A stretch of DNA of 64,000 nt from Streptomyces echinatus (GCF_014203595.1 NZ_JACHJK010000016.1:124001-188000), one strand, 5' to 3'; positions 24,736-33,922 are shown, counted from the first letter of the stretch. Made by a program: numbers and translations. Notes: a model not told the origin generated them from the sequence alone.

Positions 24736-26286
24736 TCAGTCCTCGACGACGAGCGCCGGGGTTCCGGCGGTGAGGACCTGCCCGCGGAAGAAGGCCGGGC
24801 TGCGGCGCCGCGTCACCAGCATGATCACCAGGCCGAGGAGCAGCAGGCCGACGCCGATGACGAAGACGGAGCCGACACCGAGGACGGCGGAGCCGCTGCC
24901 GTATGCCGGGTTCCCCATGTCGTACAGCGTCTTGCCGAACACGGCGGTCAGCAGCAGGCCGCCGAGGACCGGGAAGAGGCCCTTGAAGAGGGCGTCGCGG
25001 GCGGAGCGGGTGAGGTCGTGGCGGAAGAACCGGGCGCAGGCGAACGCGGTGAGCGCGTAGTAGAAGCAGATCATCAGGCCGAGGGCGTAGATCGTGTCGA
25101 CCAGGACGTGCTCGCTGAGGAGTGACATGACGGCGTAGAAGACACCGGTGGCGGCGCCGGCGGTGACGGTGGCCCGGCCGGGGGTGCGGAACCGCTCGTG
25201 GACGCGGGCGTAGGAGGCGGGCAGCGCCCGGTACGTCGACATGGCGAGGACCGTGCGGGCGACCGGGATGAACGTGGTCTGCAGGCTGGCGGCGGCGGAG
25301 GCGAGGACGGCGGCGAAGAGCAGGATGCCGAGGGCGTGGCCCATGACCGGGCCGGCCAGGGCGGCGAAGACGTTGTCGGAGGTCGCCGGGTTGGCCAGGC
25401 CCAGTCCCTCGGTGCCGGAACCGACGGCCATCTGCGCGGCGACGGCGGTGGTGAGGTAGGAGCCGACCAGGACGACCATCGCGATCAGGGCGGCGCGCCC
25501 GGGTGTCTTCTCGCTGCCGATGGTCTCCTCGTTGGCGGTCAGGCAGGTGTCCCAGCCCCAGTACATGAAGATCGACAGGGAGAGGCCGGCGCTGAAGGAC
25601 GCGAAGGACTTCACCGCGAACGGGTTCAGCCAGGACCAGGAGAAGTCGGCGTGGCCGGGGAAGGAGCCGGTACGGGCCTGGTGCAGGGCGAGGACGACGA
25701 AGAGGGCGAGCACCACGAGCTGGAGTCCCACCAGCGCGTACTGCACGCCCTTCGTCGTGGTCATGCCGCGGTAGCTGACGGCCGTGGCCGCGGCGATCAG
25801 GCCGAGACAGGTCAGGATGTGGACGGCCTTGTCGCCGTCGAGGTCCGCGACCGCGCCGCTGCCGGTGATCGCGCCCGCCAGGAGCCAGAAGTAGGAGGTG
25901 GCGACCCCGGCGAGGTTGGACAGCACGATCACGGTGGCGATGACCAGGCCCCAGCCGCACATCCAGCCGACGTGCGGGCCGAACGCCTTGACGGTCCAGG
26001 TGAAGGAGGTGCCGCAGTCGGGCACGGCCTTGTTGAGTTCCCGGTAGGCGAAGGCGACCAGCAGCATCGGCAGGAAGCCGGCGAGGAACACGGCCGGCAT
26101 GTGCAGGCCGACCTCGCCCGCGGTGGAGCCGAGCGTGGAGGTGAGGCAGTAGACCGGGGCCACGGTGGAGACGCCGATGACCGCGCTGCCCAGCAGGCCG
26201 ATGGAATTTCCGCCGAGGCCCTTGCCCCGTACTCCGTCACCGGATGCCGTGTCGTGGGCGTCCGGCCTCATCGCCGTCTGTGTCAT
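24736..26286 (-). CDS. APC-family amino-acid permease
   Basis: A 516-residue integral membrane transporter with about 12 hydrophobic segments. The first (NSIGLLGSAVIGVSTVAPVY) carries the broken helix typical of the APC superfamily, and the sixth (SLSIFMYWGWDTCLTANEET) the conserved W-D/E segment of YfnA- and GabP-like permeases. The start at 26286 gives the usual short hydrophilic leader. It may be cotranscribed with the nucleotidyltransferase group 100 bases downstream. Substrate is probably an amino acid or polyamine but cannot be specified. Confidence 0.9.
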   Translation of the reverse strand: MTQTAMRPDAHDTASGDGVRGKGLGGNSIGLLGSAVIGVSTVAPVYCLTSTLGSTAGEVGLHMPAVFLAGFLPMLLVAFAYRELNKAVPDCGTSFTWTVKAFGPHVGWMCGWGLVIATVIVLSNLAGVATSYFWLLAGAITGSGAVADLDGDKAVHILTCLGLIAAATAVSYRGMTTTKGVQYALVGLQLVVLALFVVLALHQARTGSFPGHADFSWSWLNPFAVKSFASFSAGLSLSIFMYWGWDTCLTANEETIGSEKTPGRAALIAMVVLVGSYLTTAVAAQMAVGSGTEGLGLANPATSDNVFAALAGPVMGHALGILLFAAVLASAAASLQTTFIPVARTVLAMSTYRALPASYARVHERFRTPGRATVTAGAATGVFYAVMSLLSEHVLVDTIYALGLMICFYYALTAFACARFFRHDLTRSARDALFKGLFPVLGGLLLTAVFGKTLYDMGNPAYGSGSAVLGVGSVFVIGVGLLLLGLVIMLVTRRRSPAFFRGQVLTAGTPALVVED

Positions 26287-26364
26287 GACACAAGACGCTA
26301 AATGCTGCGATTTCGGTAGAGGGTGCCACAGAACGCCTCACCGAGAACCTTAGTTTCGCAGGCC

Positions 26365-26499
26365 ATGCAGTCATATCAACCAGTATTTGAACGGAGGATT
26401 ACGCTAATCGATCCATTGTATGAAGGCAAAACGATCACCGTCCGGTATCCGGGAATCGAAGAGCCACCCGGAATGCCCGATTCTGATTCTTCCGTGTGA
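26365..26499 (+). CDS. Possible 44-residue small protein with atypical codon use
   Basis: An ORF from ATG at 26365 to TGA at 26499 encodes QSYQPVFERRITLIDPLYEG, then KTITVRYPGIEEPPGMPDSD and a short end. It uses A/T-ending codons (TAT, TTT, GTA, CTA, ATT) that are rare in every neighbour. It sits in the divergent region between the permease and the phosphatase gene. A GGAGG motif inside it (26394-26398) is not followed by a standard start. It could be a small acquired gene, a leader peptide, or simply AT-rich promoter DNA. Confidence 0.3.
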   Translation: MQSYQPVFERRITLIDPLYEGKTITVRYPGIEEPPGMPDSDSSV

Positions 26500-26568
26500 C
26501 GTACGCCGCTTCCGGGCGGGCCCGGCGGTGAGTGGCCGCTCCACCTGCCCGGGCGCACGCTGGTAGGC

Positions 26569-27714
26569 ATGGAACCCCGGGTCCGGCGCACGGGCCGGTG
26601 GCGGCCGTGGCAGTCGGCCCACGCGCTGCTGCTGTTTCCCGTCGCGCTCATCGTGGTGATCACGGTGGTGGACCTGCGCACCCCCAACGACATCCACCTC
26701 GGGCCGGCCCTCGTGATCGCACCCGCGCTCACGCCTTCCTTCGCCGGGCCCCGGACCACGGCCGGCGTCGGCGCGCTGGCGGTCGTCGCGCAGATCTTCA
26801 TCGGTATCCATCACGGCGGGATCGGCACGACGAACCACGTCGTGCAGATCATCACCCTGTCGGTCCTGGTGGTGCTCACGATCGTCTACAGTGCGCTGCG
26901 CGAGCGCCGCCAGGCCCAGCTGGCGCAGGTCCGCACGGTCGCCGAGGCCGCGCAGCACGTCCTGATGTGGCCGCTGCCCGAGCAGATCGGCACGCTGCGG
27001 ATCGCCTCGCTGTACCTGGCCGCGGAGGACGAGGCCCAGATCGGCGGGGACCTGTACGCCACGACGCTCAGCGACGGCGCCGTACGGGTCCTGATCGGTG
27101 ACGTCCGCGGCAAGGGGCTGCCCGCCATCGGTGAGGCGGCGCTGCTGCTCGGCGCCTTCCGGGAGAGCGCGCACCGGCACATCCCGCTGGCGGACCTGGC
27201 CACCGCGCTGGACCAGAGCATCACGCGTTACGCGGCCGAGCTGGAGTCCCCCGAGGAGGAGGGCGAGCGGTTCGCCACCGCACTGCTGGTGGAGATCCCG
27301 GACAGCGACCCCGTCACCCGGATGACCAGCTGCGGCCATCCGCCGCCGCTGCTGCTGAGCCCCGGCCATGTCGTCACCGTGCCGAGCCTGCACCCGTCGC
27401 CGCCGCTCGGGGTCCACAGCGGCACCGACCACACCCTGGACGTGTTCTCCTTCGAGCCCGGTGACACGCTGCTGCTGTACACGGACGGGGTCGTGGAGGC
27501 CCGGGACGAGCGCGGCCGGTTCTATCCGCTCACCGACCGGGTGGCGCGGTGGACCGACGACAGCCCCGAGGCGCTGATGCACCATCTGCGGCGCGATCTG
27601 CTCGCCCACGCCGGCGGCCGGCTCGGCGACGACGCCGCGCTCATCGCGCTGCACCGCACTCCCACCGAGCGCCGTCGGCACCACGTCCGCGCCGACACGA
27701 TCCGGCAGGGGTGA
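26569..27714 (+). CDS. Membrane-bound SpoIIE-type PP2C phosphatase
   Basis: A 381-residue protein. The N-terminal 115 residues hold three or four hydrophobic segments (LLLFPVALIVVITVVDL, ALTPSFAGPRTTAGVG, IITLSVLVVLTIVY). The C-terminal half is the PP2C/SpoIIE domain with IGGDLYATTLSDG (first Asp of the metal site), LIGDVRGKGLPAIGEAALLLGAFRE, CGHPPPLLL, LLLYTDGVVEARD and DDAALIALHR. These enzymes dephosphorylate anti-anti-sigma (STAS) proteins in partner-switching control. It is divergent from the permease and has no cognate STAS or kinase gene nearby, as is common in Streptomyces. Confidence 0.93.
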   Translation: MEPRVRRTGRWRPWQSAHALLLFPVALIVVITVVDLRTPNDIHLGPALVIAPALTPSFAGPRTTAGVGALAVVAQIFIGIHHGGIGTTNHVVQIITLSVLVVLTIVYSALRERRQAQLAQVRTVAEAAQHVLMWPLPEQIGTLRIASLYLAAEDEAQIGGDLYATTLSDGAVRVLIGDVRGKGLPAIGEAALLLGAFRESAHRHIPLADLATALDQSITRYAAELESPEEEGERFATALLVEIPDSDPVTRMTSCGHPPPLLLSPGHVVTVPSLHPSPPLGVHSGTDHTLDVFSFEPGDTLLLYTDGVVEARDERGRFYPLTDRVARWTDDSPEALMHHLRRDLLAHAGGRLGDDAALIALHRTPTERRRHHVRADTIRQG

Positions 27715-27861
27715 GCCGCCCCCGCGCCGGGGAGCCACCCCGGCACGGGAGAGCCGCCTTCCCACGGGCACGGCAGCCCCCACCCCGGCACGGGAAAGCT
27801 CCCCGGGGGGAGCCGCCCCGGCACGGAGAAGACCCCGCGCACCCGCTCGGCCTCCGACGTC

Positions 27862-27891
27862 GGCGCCGGCACCGGCACCGGCACCGGCACC
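27862..27891. repeat. GGCACC hexanucleotide tandem repeat
   Basis: Four perfect GGCACC units preceded by one variant GGCGCC lie just upstream of the NPP1-type gene. The preceding 110 bases (27736-27830) also contain loosely repeated CCCCGGCACGG elements. The repeat lies outside any convincing coding region and may vary in copy number. Confidence 0.7.
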
Positions 27892-27990
27892 GACGTTCAG
27901 CCGGCTTTGCGGCAATGTTCAGTTCGGAGGGTGGCCCGGCCTGCCGAGGCGTTGCGAGAATCTGCGGCGCCTCGACAACAGGGAGCCCCC

Positions 27991-28749
27991 GTGCGTCACT
28001 TGACCTCCGCGCTCGCCGCCGCCCTCGGCGCGCTCACCCTCGTCCTCACCGCGCCGGGCGCCGCCGGTGCGAGCGTCCTGCGGCTGCTGCCGCAGAACGC
28101 CGACGGCCTGGAGCAGACCTTCTCCCCCGCCTACGACTACGACGGTGACGGCTGCTACGCCACGGCCGCCATCGGCGGCGACGGAACGATCAACCCGGGC
28201 CTCAGGCTGGGCGGCGACGTCAACGGCCACTGCCACGACCCCGCCCAGCTCGCCAACGCCAACACCTACTCGCGCGAGAAGTGCGACAACGGCTGGTGCG
28301 CGGTGATGTACGCCAGCTACTTCGAGAAGGACCAGGCCACCCTGGGGCCCGCGGCCATCGGGCACACCCACGACTGGGAGCACGTCGTGGTGTGGATCAA
28401 GGACGACACGGTCCAGTACGTCTCGGTGTCCCAGCACTCCGGCTACCAGGTGGCGAACCGGTCCGCGGTGCGCTTCGACGGCACCCACCCGAAGATCGTG
28501 TACCACAAGGACGGCGCCTCCACGCACTGCTTCCGCTTCGCGAACACGAACGACGAGCCGCCGGAGAACGTCACCGGCGGCTGGTTCTACCCGCGCCTGG
28601 TGGGCTGGAACGGCTATCCCGCGGGCTACCGGGACAAGCTGCTGAGCGCCGATTTCGGCGCGGCCACCATCAAGATCAAGGACGGCGACTTCCAGTACGC
28701 CCTGGCGCACTCCATGCCGTCGGGCATCCCCTTCGATCCCGGCGCCTGA
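27991..28749 (+). CDS. Secreted NPP1 / Nep1-like (necrosis-inducing family) protein
   Basis: A 252-residue exported protein. After a Sec signal (LTSALAAALGALTLVL, cleavage near AAGAS) the mature domain has the NPP1 hallmarks: the central GHTHDWEHVVVW heptapeptide region (canonical GHRHDWE), with acidic metal-binding residues, DGDGCYATAAI, and four Cys that could pair. In plant-associated microbes these proteins bind sphingolipids of plant membranes and lyse cells; many bacterial members are not toxic. GTG start at 27991 behind GGGAG with 5 bases of spacing. A secreted glycerophosphodiesterase follows 46 bases downstream on the same strand, suggesting a lipid-directed secreted pair. Confidence 0.88.
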   Translation: MRHLTSALAAALGALTLVLTAPGAAGASVLRLLPQNADGLEQTFSPAYDYDGDGCYATAAIGGDGTINPGLRLGGDVNGHCHDPAQLANANTYSREKCDNGWCAVMYASYFEKDQATLGPAAIGHTHDWEHVVVWIKDDTVQYVSVSQHSGYQVANRSAVRFDGTHPKIVYHKDGASTHCFRFANTNDEPPENVTGGWFYPRLVGWNGYPAGYRDKLLSADFGAATIKIKDGDFQYALAHSMPSGIPFDPGA

Positions 28750-28795
28750 CCGGCGGGCACACGCGCCGCCCCTCCCGACCCGAGTGAGGTACCCG

Positions 28796-29899
28796 ATGTC
28801 CGCACGACACCCGACCGTACGACACCTGCCCGGACGCCCGGCGGTACGGCGCCTGCTCGCCGGCCTGGCCCTGCTGCCGGCGCTGCTGTCCCCGGTGACC
28901 GCGCACGCGGCACCGGGCGGGCACGCGAAGGCCCGCTTCGACCTCCAGGCGCACCGCGGCGGCCTCGGCCTGACGACCGAGGAATCCCTGGAGGGATTCG
29001 GCAAGGCGATGCGGCTCGGAGTGTCCACGCTGGAGCTGGACACCCAGATCACCAAGGACCTGAAGGTGGTCGTCAACCACGACCGGCAGATCAGCGGCGT
29101 CAAGTGCCGGGACACCGGGCCGGTCACCCCCGGCGACCCGATGTACCCGTATGTCGGCAAGTACCTCAAGGACCTGACGCTGGCCCAGGTCAGGACGCTG
29201 GACTGCGGCTACCGGCAACTGCCCGGCTTCCCGGAGCAGGAGGTCGTCGAGGGATTCCGGATGGTGCAGCTCAAGGACGTGCTCAACCTGGTCAGGCGCT
29301 ATCACGCGTGGGGCGTGAAGCTGAACGTCGAGACCAAGGTGGAGGCGGGCGCCCCCGAACAGACCGCGCCGCAGGAGGTGTTCGTCCGCCGGGTGTACGA
29401 GGAGATCCACCGCTCCGGCATCGAGCGGCAGGTCACCATCCAGTCGTTCGACTGGGGCGCGCTGCGGGTGATGCACCGGCTGGCGCCGAAGTGGCCGCTG
29501 GTGGCGCTGACGAACTACGACTTCCTGGAGGTCGGCCGGCCCGGTGCGTCCCCGTGGCTGGGCGGGATCGACGCGGACGACTACGGCGGGGACTTCGTGC
29601 GGGCGGCCGCGACCCTGCCCGGCGTGACGGCACTCTCCCCCAACTACGGTTTCCCGCAGAGCGGCAAGGTCGGCGACCCCGGCTTCCGGTTCTACGCCGA
29701 CGCGGCGATGGTCGGGGAGGCGCACGCCCGCGGACTGAAGGTGGTCCCGTGGACCTGTGACGATCCGGCGACCCTGGAGGCGCTGATGGACCTGGGCGTC
29801 GACGGGATCATCACCGACTACCCCGACCGGGTACGCCGGATCATGGCCGGCCGCGGCATGCCGCTGCCGCGGCCCTATCACCCGCACGGCCGCGGCTGA
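28796..29899 (+). CDS. Secreted glycerophosphodiester phosphodiesterase
   Basis: A 367-residue exported hydrolase. An Arg-rich n-region and hydrophobic core (LLAGLALLPALLSPVTAHAA) form the signal. The GDPD fold is shown by LQAHRGGLG (catalytic His and Arg), TLELDTQITKDLKVVVNHD (Glu, Asp and second His), KLNVETKV and GVDGIITDYPDRV at the end. It cleaves glycerophosphodiesters to glycerol-3-phosphate and an alcohol, usually for phosphate or lipid head-group scavenging. The ATG at 28796 has GAGG at 7 bases. A perfect terminator follows; it probably shares a transcript with the NPP1 gene. Confidence 0.93.
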   Translation: MSARHPTVRHLPGRPAVRRLLAGLALLPALLSPVTAHAAPGGHAKARFDLQAHRGGLGLTTEESLEGFGKAMRLGVSTLELDTQITKDLKVVVNHDRQISGVKCRDTGPVTPGDPMYPYVGKYLKDLTLAQVRTLDCGYRQLPGFPEQEVVEGFRMVQLKDVLNLVRRYHAWGVKLNVETKVEAGAPEQTAPQEVFVRRVYEEIHRSGIERQVTIQSFDWGALRVMHRLAPKWPLVALTNYDFLEVGRPGASPWLGGIDADDYGGDFVRAAATLPGVTALSPNYGFPQSGKVGDPGFRFYADAAMVGEAHARGLKVVPWTCDDPATLEALMDLGVDGIITDYPDRVRRIMAGRGMPLPRPYHPHGRG

Positions 29900-29918
29900 C
29901 CCGCGTGGCGGGTGTGAG

Positions 29919-29940
29919 CCCCGCCCCGAATGGGGCGGGG
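29919..29940 (+). terminator. Strong hairpin after the glycerophosphodiesterase gene
   Basis: A perfect 9-base stem (CCCCGCCCC / GGGGCGGGG) with loop GAAT begins 20 bases after the stop. It has no U-run, as is normal in Streptomyces. It also lies downstream of the small secreted-peptide gene on the other strand. Confidence 0.75.
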
Positions 29941-29968
29941 CGGGGCCCACATCCGGTGTACCCCCGGG

Positions 29969-30163
29969 TCAGCCGGCCGGCATCAGGTCGGTGATCTTCA
30001 GGGTCTGCAGGCCGCCCTGGGCGGACGGCACCGCGGCGGCACGGGGGCACGGCTCGCTTGAGGCACCCGCGAGGGCGGGCGTGACGGCGGCGAGGGTGAG
30101 ACCGGCGGTCGGGGCGGCGGCGACGAGAAGGGTCTGACGGCTGCTCACGGACATGCGTCTCAT
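29969..30163 (-). CDS. Small secreted peptide with Sec signal
   Basis: A 64-residue product: Arg-rich start, hydrophobic core (TLLVAAAPTAGLTLAAV), cleavage site near TPALAG, leaving a mature peptide of about 32 residues with a single Cys and the end LQTLKITDLMPAG. The ATG at 30163 has GGGGGA close by; an internal ATG at 30154 is also possible. The mature part is too short to place in a family. It could be a truncated secreted protein or a genuine exported peptide. Confidence 0.5.
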   Translation of the reverse strand: MRRMSVSSRQTLLVAAAPTAGLTLAAVTPALAGASSEPCPRAAAVPSAQGGLQTLKITDLMPAG

Positions 30164-30375
30164 TCCCCCGGCATACGTACCGACCGGGTTGATCCCGGCC
30201 TTCGGCGGACCTTAAGACCGGATTTCCCACGGCCTGGTTCCGCTTCTTCGCCTTTCTTTCCGGACAGGAGCCGGTGGACGGCGAACGGGGACGCCTGCAC
30301 GTGCTCGGGGGCTCTTCGTACGGCCGGGGCGGGGCCGAGGTCCGGGAGGTGGGTCGGACCCCGGCCCCGGGTCTG

Positions 30376-31206
30376 TCACGGCTTGCGGGCGACCGCGCCG
30401 TACATGGCGATGTCCTCGTCCCGGATGCCCTGCTCGCCGTTGCCGTCGGGGTGCCACTTGTGCACCTGGACGATGCCGGGCTCGGCCAGCTCCAGGCCCG
30501 TGAAGAACTCGTGGGCCTCGTCCAGCGTGCGCAGCCGCATCGGCATATTGCGCGCGGCGTACTCGCGGGCGACCCGGCCCACCTCCTCGGGGGCGAACTC
30601 GGCGGTGCCGATGGACATCGCGAGGTAGCTGCCGGAGGGCAGCGGCTCCAGCAGCCTGCGCACGACGCCGACCGCGTCGTCCGCGTCCAGCATGAAGTGC
30701 ACGATCGCGATCACGGTGAGGGCGACGGGCCTGCTCAGGTCCAGGGTCTCGCGCAGCTCGGGGGCGTCCAGGATGGCCGCCGGATCACGGAAGTCGGCCT
30801 CGACGTACGCGGTCCGGCCCTCGGGGGCGCTGGCCAGCAGGCCCTGGGAGAGGGTGAGGACGATCGGGTCGTTGTCGACGTAGACGACCCGCGACCCGGG
30901 GGCCACGGACTGGGCGATCTCGTGCAGGTTGGGCGAGGTCGGGATGCCCGTGCCGATGTCCAGGAACTGGCGCATGCCCGCCTCCTCGGCGAGCCAGCGC
31001 ACGGCGCGGTTCATCCAGTCGCGGTTGGCGCGCATATGGACCGGGAGCGCGGGCCACTCCCGGGCCATGGCGTCGCCCGCTTCCTTGTCGGCGGGGTAGT
31101 AGTCCTTGCCGCCGAGTATGTAGTCGTAGATGCGGGCGGAGTGGGCGTTCTCGGTGTCGATACGGTCGGCCGGCCATCCGTTGTCGGGCAACGCCGTGTC
31201 TCCCAT
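30376..31206 (-). CDS. SAM-dependent methyltransferase, DUF574 family
   Basis: A 276-residue cytosolic protein of the actinobacterial DUF574 (S-adenosyl methyltransferase) family. Typical stretches are SARIYDYILGGKDYYPADK at the N-terminus and QFLDIGTGIPTSPNLHEIAQ, the SAM-binding Gly loop, then VVYVDNDPIVL (acidic end of strand 2) and EADFRDPAAIL. Methyl acceptor unknown. In Streptomyces these genes often lie next to DUF5753 XRE regulators, as here (76 bases away, same strand). Confidence 0.92.
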   Translation of the reverse strand: MGDTALPDNGWPADRIDTENAHSARIYDYILGGKDYYPADKEAGDAMAREWPALPVHMRANRDWMNRAVRWLAEEAGMRQFLDIGTGIPTSPNLHEIAQSVAPGSRVVYVDNDPIVLTLSQGLLASAPEGRTAYVEADFRDPAAILDAPELRETLDLSRPVALTVIAIVHFMLDADDAVGVVRRLLEPLPSGSYLAMSIGTAEFAPEEVGRVAREYAARNMPMRLRTLDEAHEFFTGLELAEPGIVQVHKWHPDGNGEQGIRDEDIAMYGAVARKP

Positions 31207-31282
31207 TCGAGTCGGGGGTCGGGGCTCGCGTCAGCGAGTGCGGGGCGCGGGTGCGGGTGCGGTCGGCTGGTACGGGCGGCGG

Positions 31283-32158
31283 TCACCACTCCTTGCGCAG
31301 AGCGGCGAGCAGGTTCTCGGTCATCTTCGCGGACGCGGCCTGGGCGCTCAGCCGGTCCAGGGCCTCCCGGTAGACCACGACGTCGTCGGCCTTGTCGAGA
31401 TAGACCGCCCCGGCCAGACCGTTCAGGTAGGCGATGTCGGGCAGTTCACGGGCCCGGAACCGGAAGAGGTGGTACGCGCCGGCCCACAGCGCGGGATGCG
31501 GCCCGTTGGCGAACGGCATGAGCTGCACGGTGATGTGGGGCAGCCGGCTGACCTCGACGAGGTGGTCGATCTGCGCGCGCATCACCTCGGGGCCGCCGAC
31601 CGGCCGGCGCAGCACGGTCTCGTCCATCACCACCCACAGCCGCGGCGGACCCTGCCTGGCCAGCAGTTCCTGACGGCGCATGCGCAGGGCGACGCGGCGC
31701 TCGACGGCCTCCGCGGACGCGTGCGGGCCGGCCGCGGTGAGCAGGGCTCGGGCGTAGTCCTCGGTCTGCAGCAGGCCGTGCACGAACTGGTTCTCGTACG
31801 CGCGGATCTGCACGGCCGCCTGTTCCAGACTGAGGTAGGCGGCGAACCAGTCGGGCATGACGTCGCGGTACGCGTGCCACCAGCCACGCTTGTTGGCCTC
31901 GCGCACGGACTGCAGGAAGGTGTCGATCTCCTCCTGGTCGGTGACGCCGTAGACCTGCAGGAGCTTCTCGGCGTCCGCGAGCCGCAGCCGTGCCACCTTG
32001 GCGGCTTCCATACGGCGGATCGTCGAGTGGCTGACCCCGATCGCCGCGCCCGCCTCGGCATAACTGAGCCCGGCCCGGGTGCGCAGTTCCTCCAGCTGTC
32101 TGCCGAGGATCATGCGCAGCACGGAAGGGGCGCCGCCCCAGTCGGTCTCCGCGGTCAC
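31283..32158 (-). CDS. XRE-family regulator with DUF5753 sensor domain
   Basis: A 291-residue DNA-binding protein. The helix-turn-helix is at residues 15-70 (LGRQLEELRTRAGLSYAEAG, AIGVSHSTIRRMEAA). The rest is the DUF5753 domain (WFAAYLSLEQAAVQIRAYEN, VHGLLQTEDYARAL, VLRRPVGGPEVMRAQI, PHITVQLMPF). The frame is open further upstream, but the GTG at 32158 with AGGGGGG at 5 bases is the right length for the family. Such proteins are numerous in Streptomyces and are often paired with small DUF397 proteins; none is visible after this one. Confidence 0.92.
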   Translation of the reverse strand: MTAETDWGGAPSVLRMILGRQLEELRTRAGLSYAEAGAAIGVSHSTIRRMEAAKVARLRLADAEKLLQVYGVTDQEEIDTFLQSVREANKRGWWHAYRDVMPDWFAAYLSLEQAAVQIRAYENQFVHGLLQTEDYARALLTAAGPHASAEAVERRVALRMRRQELLARQGPPRLWVVMDETVLRRPVGGPEVMRAQIDHLVEVSRLPHITVQLMPFANGPHPALWAGAYHLFRFRARELPDIAYLNGLAGAVYLDKADDVVVYREALDRLSAQAASAKMTENLLAALRKEW

Positions 32159-32988
32159 GCCCACCCCCCTCGTCAGGTCCACGGGATCGCCCTCGCACGC
32201 GATCGGTTTCCCCGTCCATTCGATCACGTTCTGGCGGATGCAGCATGCACTTGGCCAAATGAAAATTTCAACTTGCCGGTTGCGATGCGTCATTGGCGGA
32301 TGCCAAAGTGGACTTACCGCTCCGGCCGATCCAGGGAGCGGGCGACGCGGCCGACTTGGGGGAGACAGGCCGCCACCGCCGCCTCCCGTGCGGCGGTGAA
32401 CGTCCGCTGTCAGGGCGGCCGGCCGGACATCCGCAATCCCATCCGCGAGGCCGGACGAAAGGCGCACGGCGATGGCTCCGCCCTCCCTCCTCCGACCGCT
32501 CGACCGACCGCTCCCCCCGGCGGGCGACGAGCACAGACCGGCGCGGACCGCTTCGCGCCGCGGGGAGTCGTTCCGGGGCGCCGTGGTGCCCGGGCACCGG
32601 GCGGCGACCGCCTTCGCACGTCGCCGCCGAATACCGGACGGCGGGCAGTCGCACCGGCTGCCGGCCCCGGACCGCGTCCCCGGACCACCCGGAGGCGAGC
32701 GACCTGGTCGACTCCCTGGGCCGGCCGGCCCCGACCGGCTCGCCTCCGGGTCCTCACTCCCCGACTCCGGCGACGGCGCCGGCCGCCCCCGGTCCGCCGG
32801 CCGAGCGGCCGTGGGCACCGCTCCCCACGGCACAGGCGGACTCCCCACCGCCCGCTGACCGTCCGCCGGAGCACAGCGGCACCGGCGGGGCCTCGTCCGC
32901 ATCCGCGCACCGAGACCCCGTCGGCCCTGTGTCCTCCTCCCCCCTCACCGCCCCGGACCATCCCCCCACTCGTCCGAAGGACAGCCCC
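32159..32988. other. Long GC-rich region without a confident gene
   Basis: About 830 bases upstream of the XRE regulator. Several ORFs cross it on both strands, but their translations are Pro/Arg/Gly-rich and carry no recognisable motif. The part nearest the regulator (about 32220-32310) is relatively AT-rich and is a likely promoter. The rest may be decayed sequence. Confidence 0.4.
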
Positions 32989-33090
32989 ATGCACCTCATC
33001 GCACCCCGCCCGGTCCCCGCCCCGGCCGCCGCCGACCCCTCCTGGACCCGCACCCGCCCCAAGCCCGGCTCGCAGGAGCAGCTCGGCTGA
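32989..33090 (+). CDS. Possible 33-residue peptide gene
   Basis: ATG at 32989 is preceded by GAAGGA at 7 bases, a good ribosome site, and the ORF ends at 33090. The peptide is HLIAPRPVPAPAAADPSWT followed by a basic, Gln/Gly-containing end. It is Pro/Ala-rich, has no membrane segment and matches no family I know. It lies 175 bases before the GNAT gene. It could be a leader peptide or a small product; evidence is limited to the ribosome site. Confidence 0.3.
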   Translation: MHLIAPRPVPAPAAADPSWTRTRPKPGSQEQLG

Positions 33091-33265
33091 GCGGCACCCG
33101 GCGCGCCGCCCTCCCCGGTCGGCGACAGGCCGTGCCCCCGCGTACGGCATCCGGCCCGCGACCCGCTAGATTCACCGCCGGTGCGGGTCGTCCGCACCCG
33201 TCGGCAGGGCGGTTCCGGTGACGCGTCCCGCGTCCGCCGCACGTGCCGTACCGCCGAGGGGTGCC

Positions 33266-33922
33266 ATGGTCTGGTCGCTGATCCGCCGCCGCCGGACCGC
33301 GTCCGGGCTCCCCGAACCAGGGAGTTGCGGGCCCGGCCGGCACGTGCTGGCCACCGAGCGGCTGCTGCTGTTCACACCGCGGACCCGGCTGGACGTGGTC
33401 GCGGGGCTCGCGGCGAGCGCGGACGCCGAGGCGCAGCGGTGGCTCGGCACCCAGGCGGACGAGGTGCTGCCCGACCCGGAGCTCCGCCGGCGCCTGCTGG
33501 CCTGGCGGCCCGTCGGCGGCGACGCCCGCCGGATCCCCCGGATCCTGGCCGAGCCGTACGCGCCCGGTCCGGACGACCCGCTCTTCCTGGTCTGCGTGCG
33601 CCGGTCCGACCTCAGCTATGCCGGCGGACTCGAACTCCAGCACGTAACGGGTGAGATGGGCGGCTGGCTGGCGCCGGACTGCCGTGGCAAGGGCCTGGGC
33701 GGGGAGCTGTTCCGCGCGGGTGTGGAGCTGGCTCACACCCATGCCGGTCTGACCACGGTGCGGGCCGGGGCCGAGCCCGCGAACACCGCGAGCCGACGGG
33801 CCCTGGCCAACGCGGGCTTCGTCCCCGACCGGGGGCCGGCCCGGCACACCCTCCCCGACGGCCGCGTCATCGACGCCGTCTGGCACCGGCACGACAGCAC
33901 GACGGCCCGCCGCTGCCACTGA
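33266..33922 (+). CDS. GNAT-family N-acetyltransferase
   Basis: A 218-residue protein. The acetyl-CoA fold is shown by TERLLLFTPRT at the first strand, GLELQHVTGEMGGWLAPDCRG at the central strands, then the pyrophosphate loop CRGKGLGGELFRAG (R/Q-x-x-G-x-G/A type) and the last helix NTASRRALANAGFVPDRG. The start at 33266 has GAGGGG at 4 bases. It resembles RimJ/RimL-type enzymes that acetylate protein N-termini or small amines. It stands between a possible small peptide gene and a P450 gene; no partner is evident. Confidence 0.85.
   Translation: MVWSLIRRRRTASGLPEPGSCGPGRHVLATERLLLFTPRTRLDVVAGLAASADAEAQRWLGTQADEVLPDPELRRRLLAWRPVGGDARRIPRILAEPYAPGPDDPLFLVCVRRSDLSYAGGLELQHVTGEMGGWLAPDCRGKGLGGELFRAGVELAHTHAGLTTVRAGAEPANTASRRALANAGFVPDRGPARHTLPDGRVIDAVWHRHDSTTARRCH

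Noticed and set aside
27862..27891. GGCACC tandem repeat considered as part of a CRISPR or other array
   Set aside because: Units are 6 bases without spacers; it is a simple sequence repeat.
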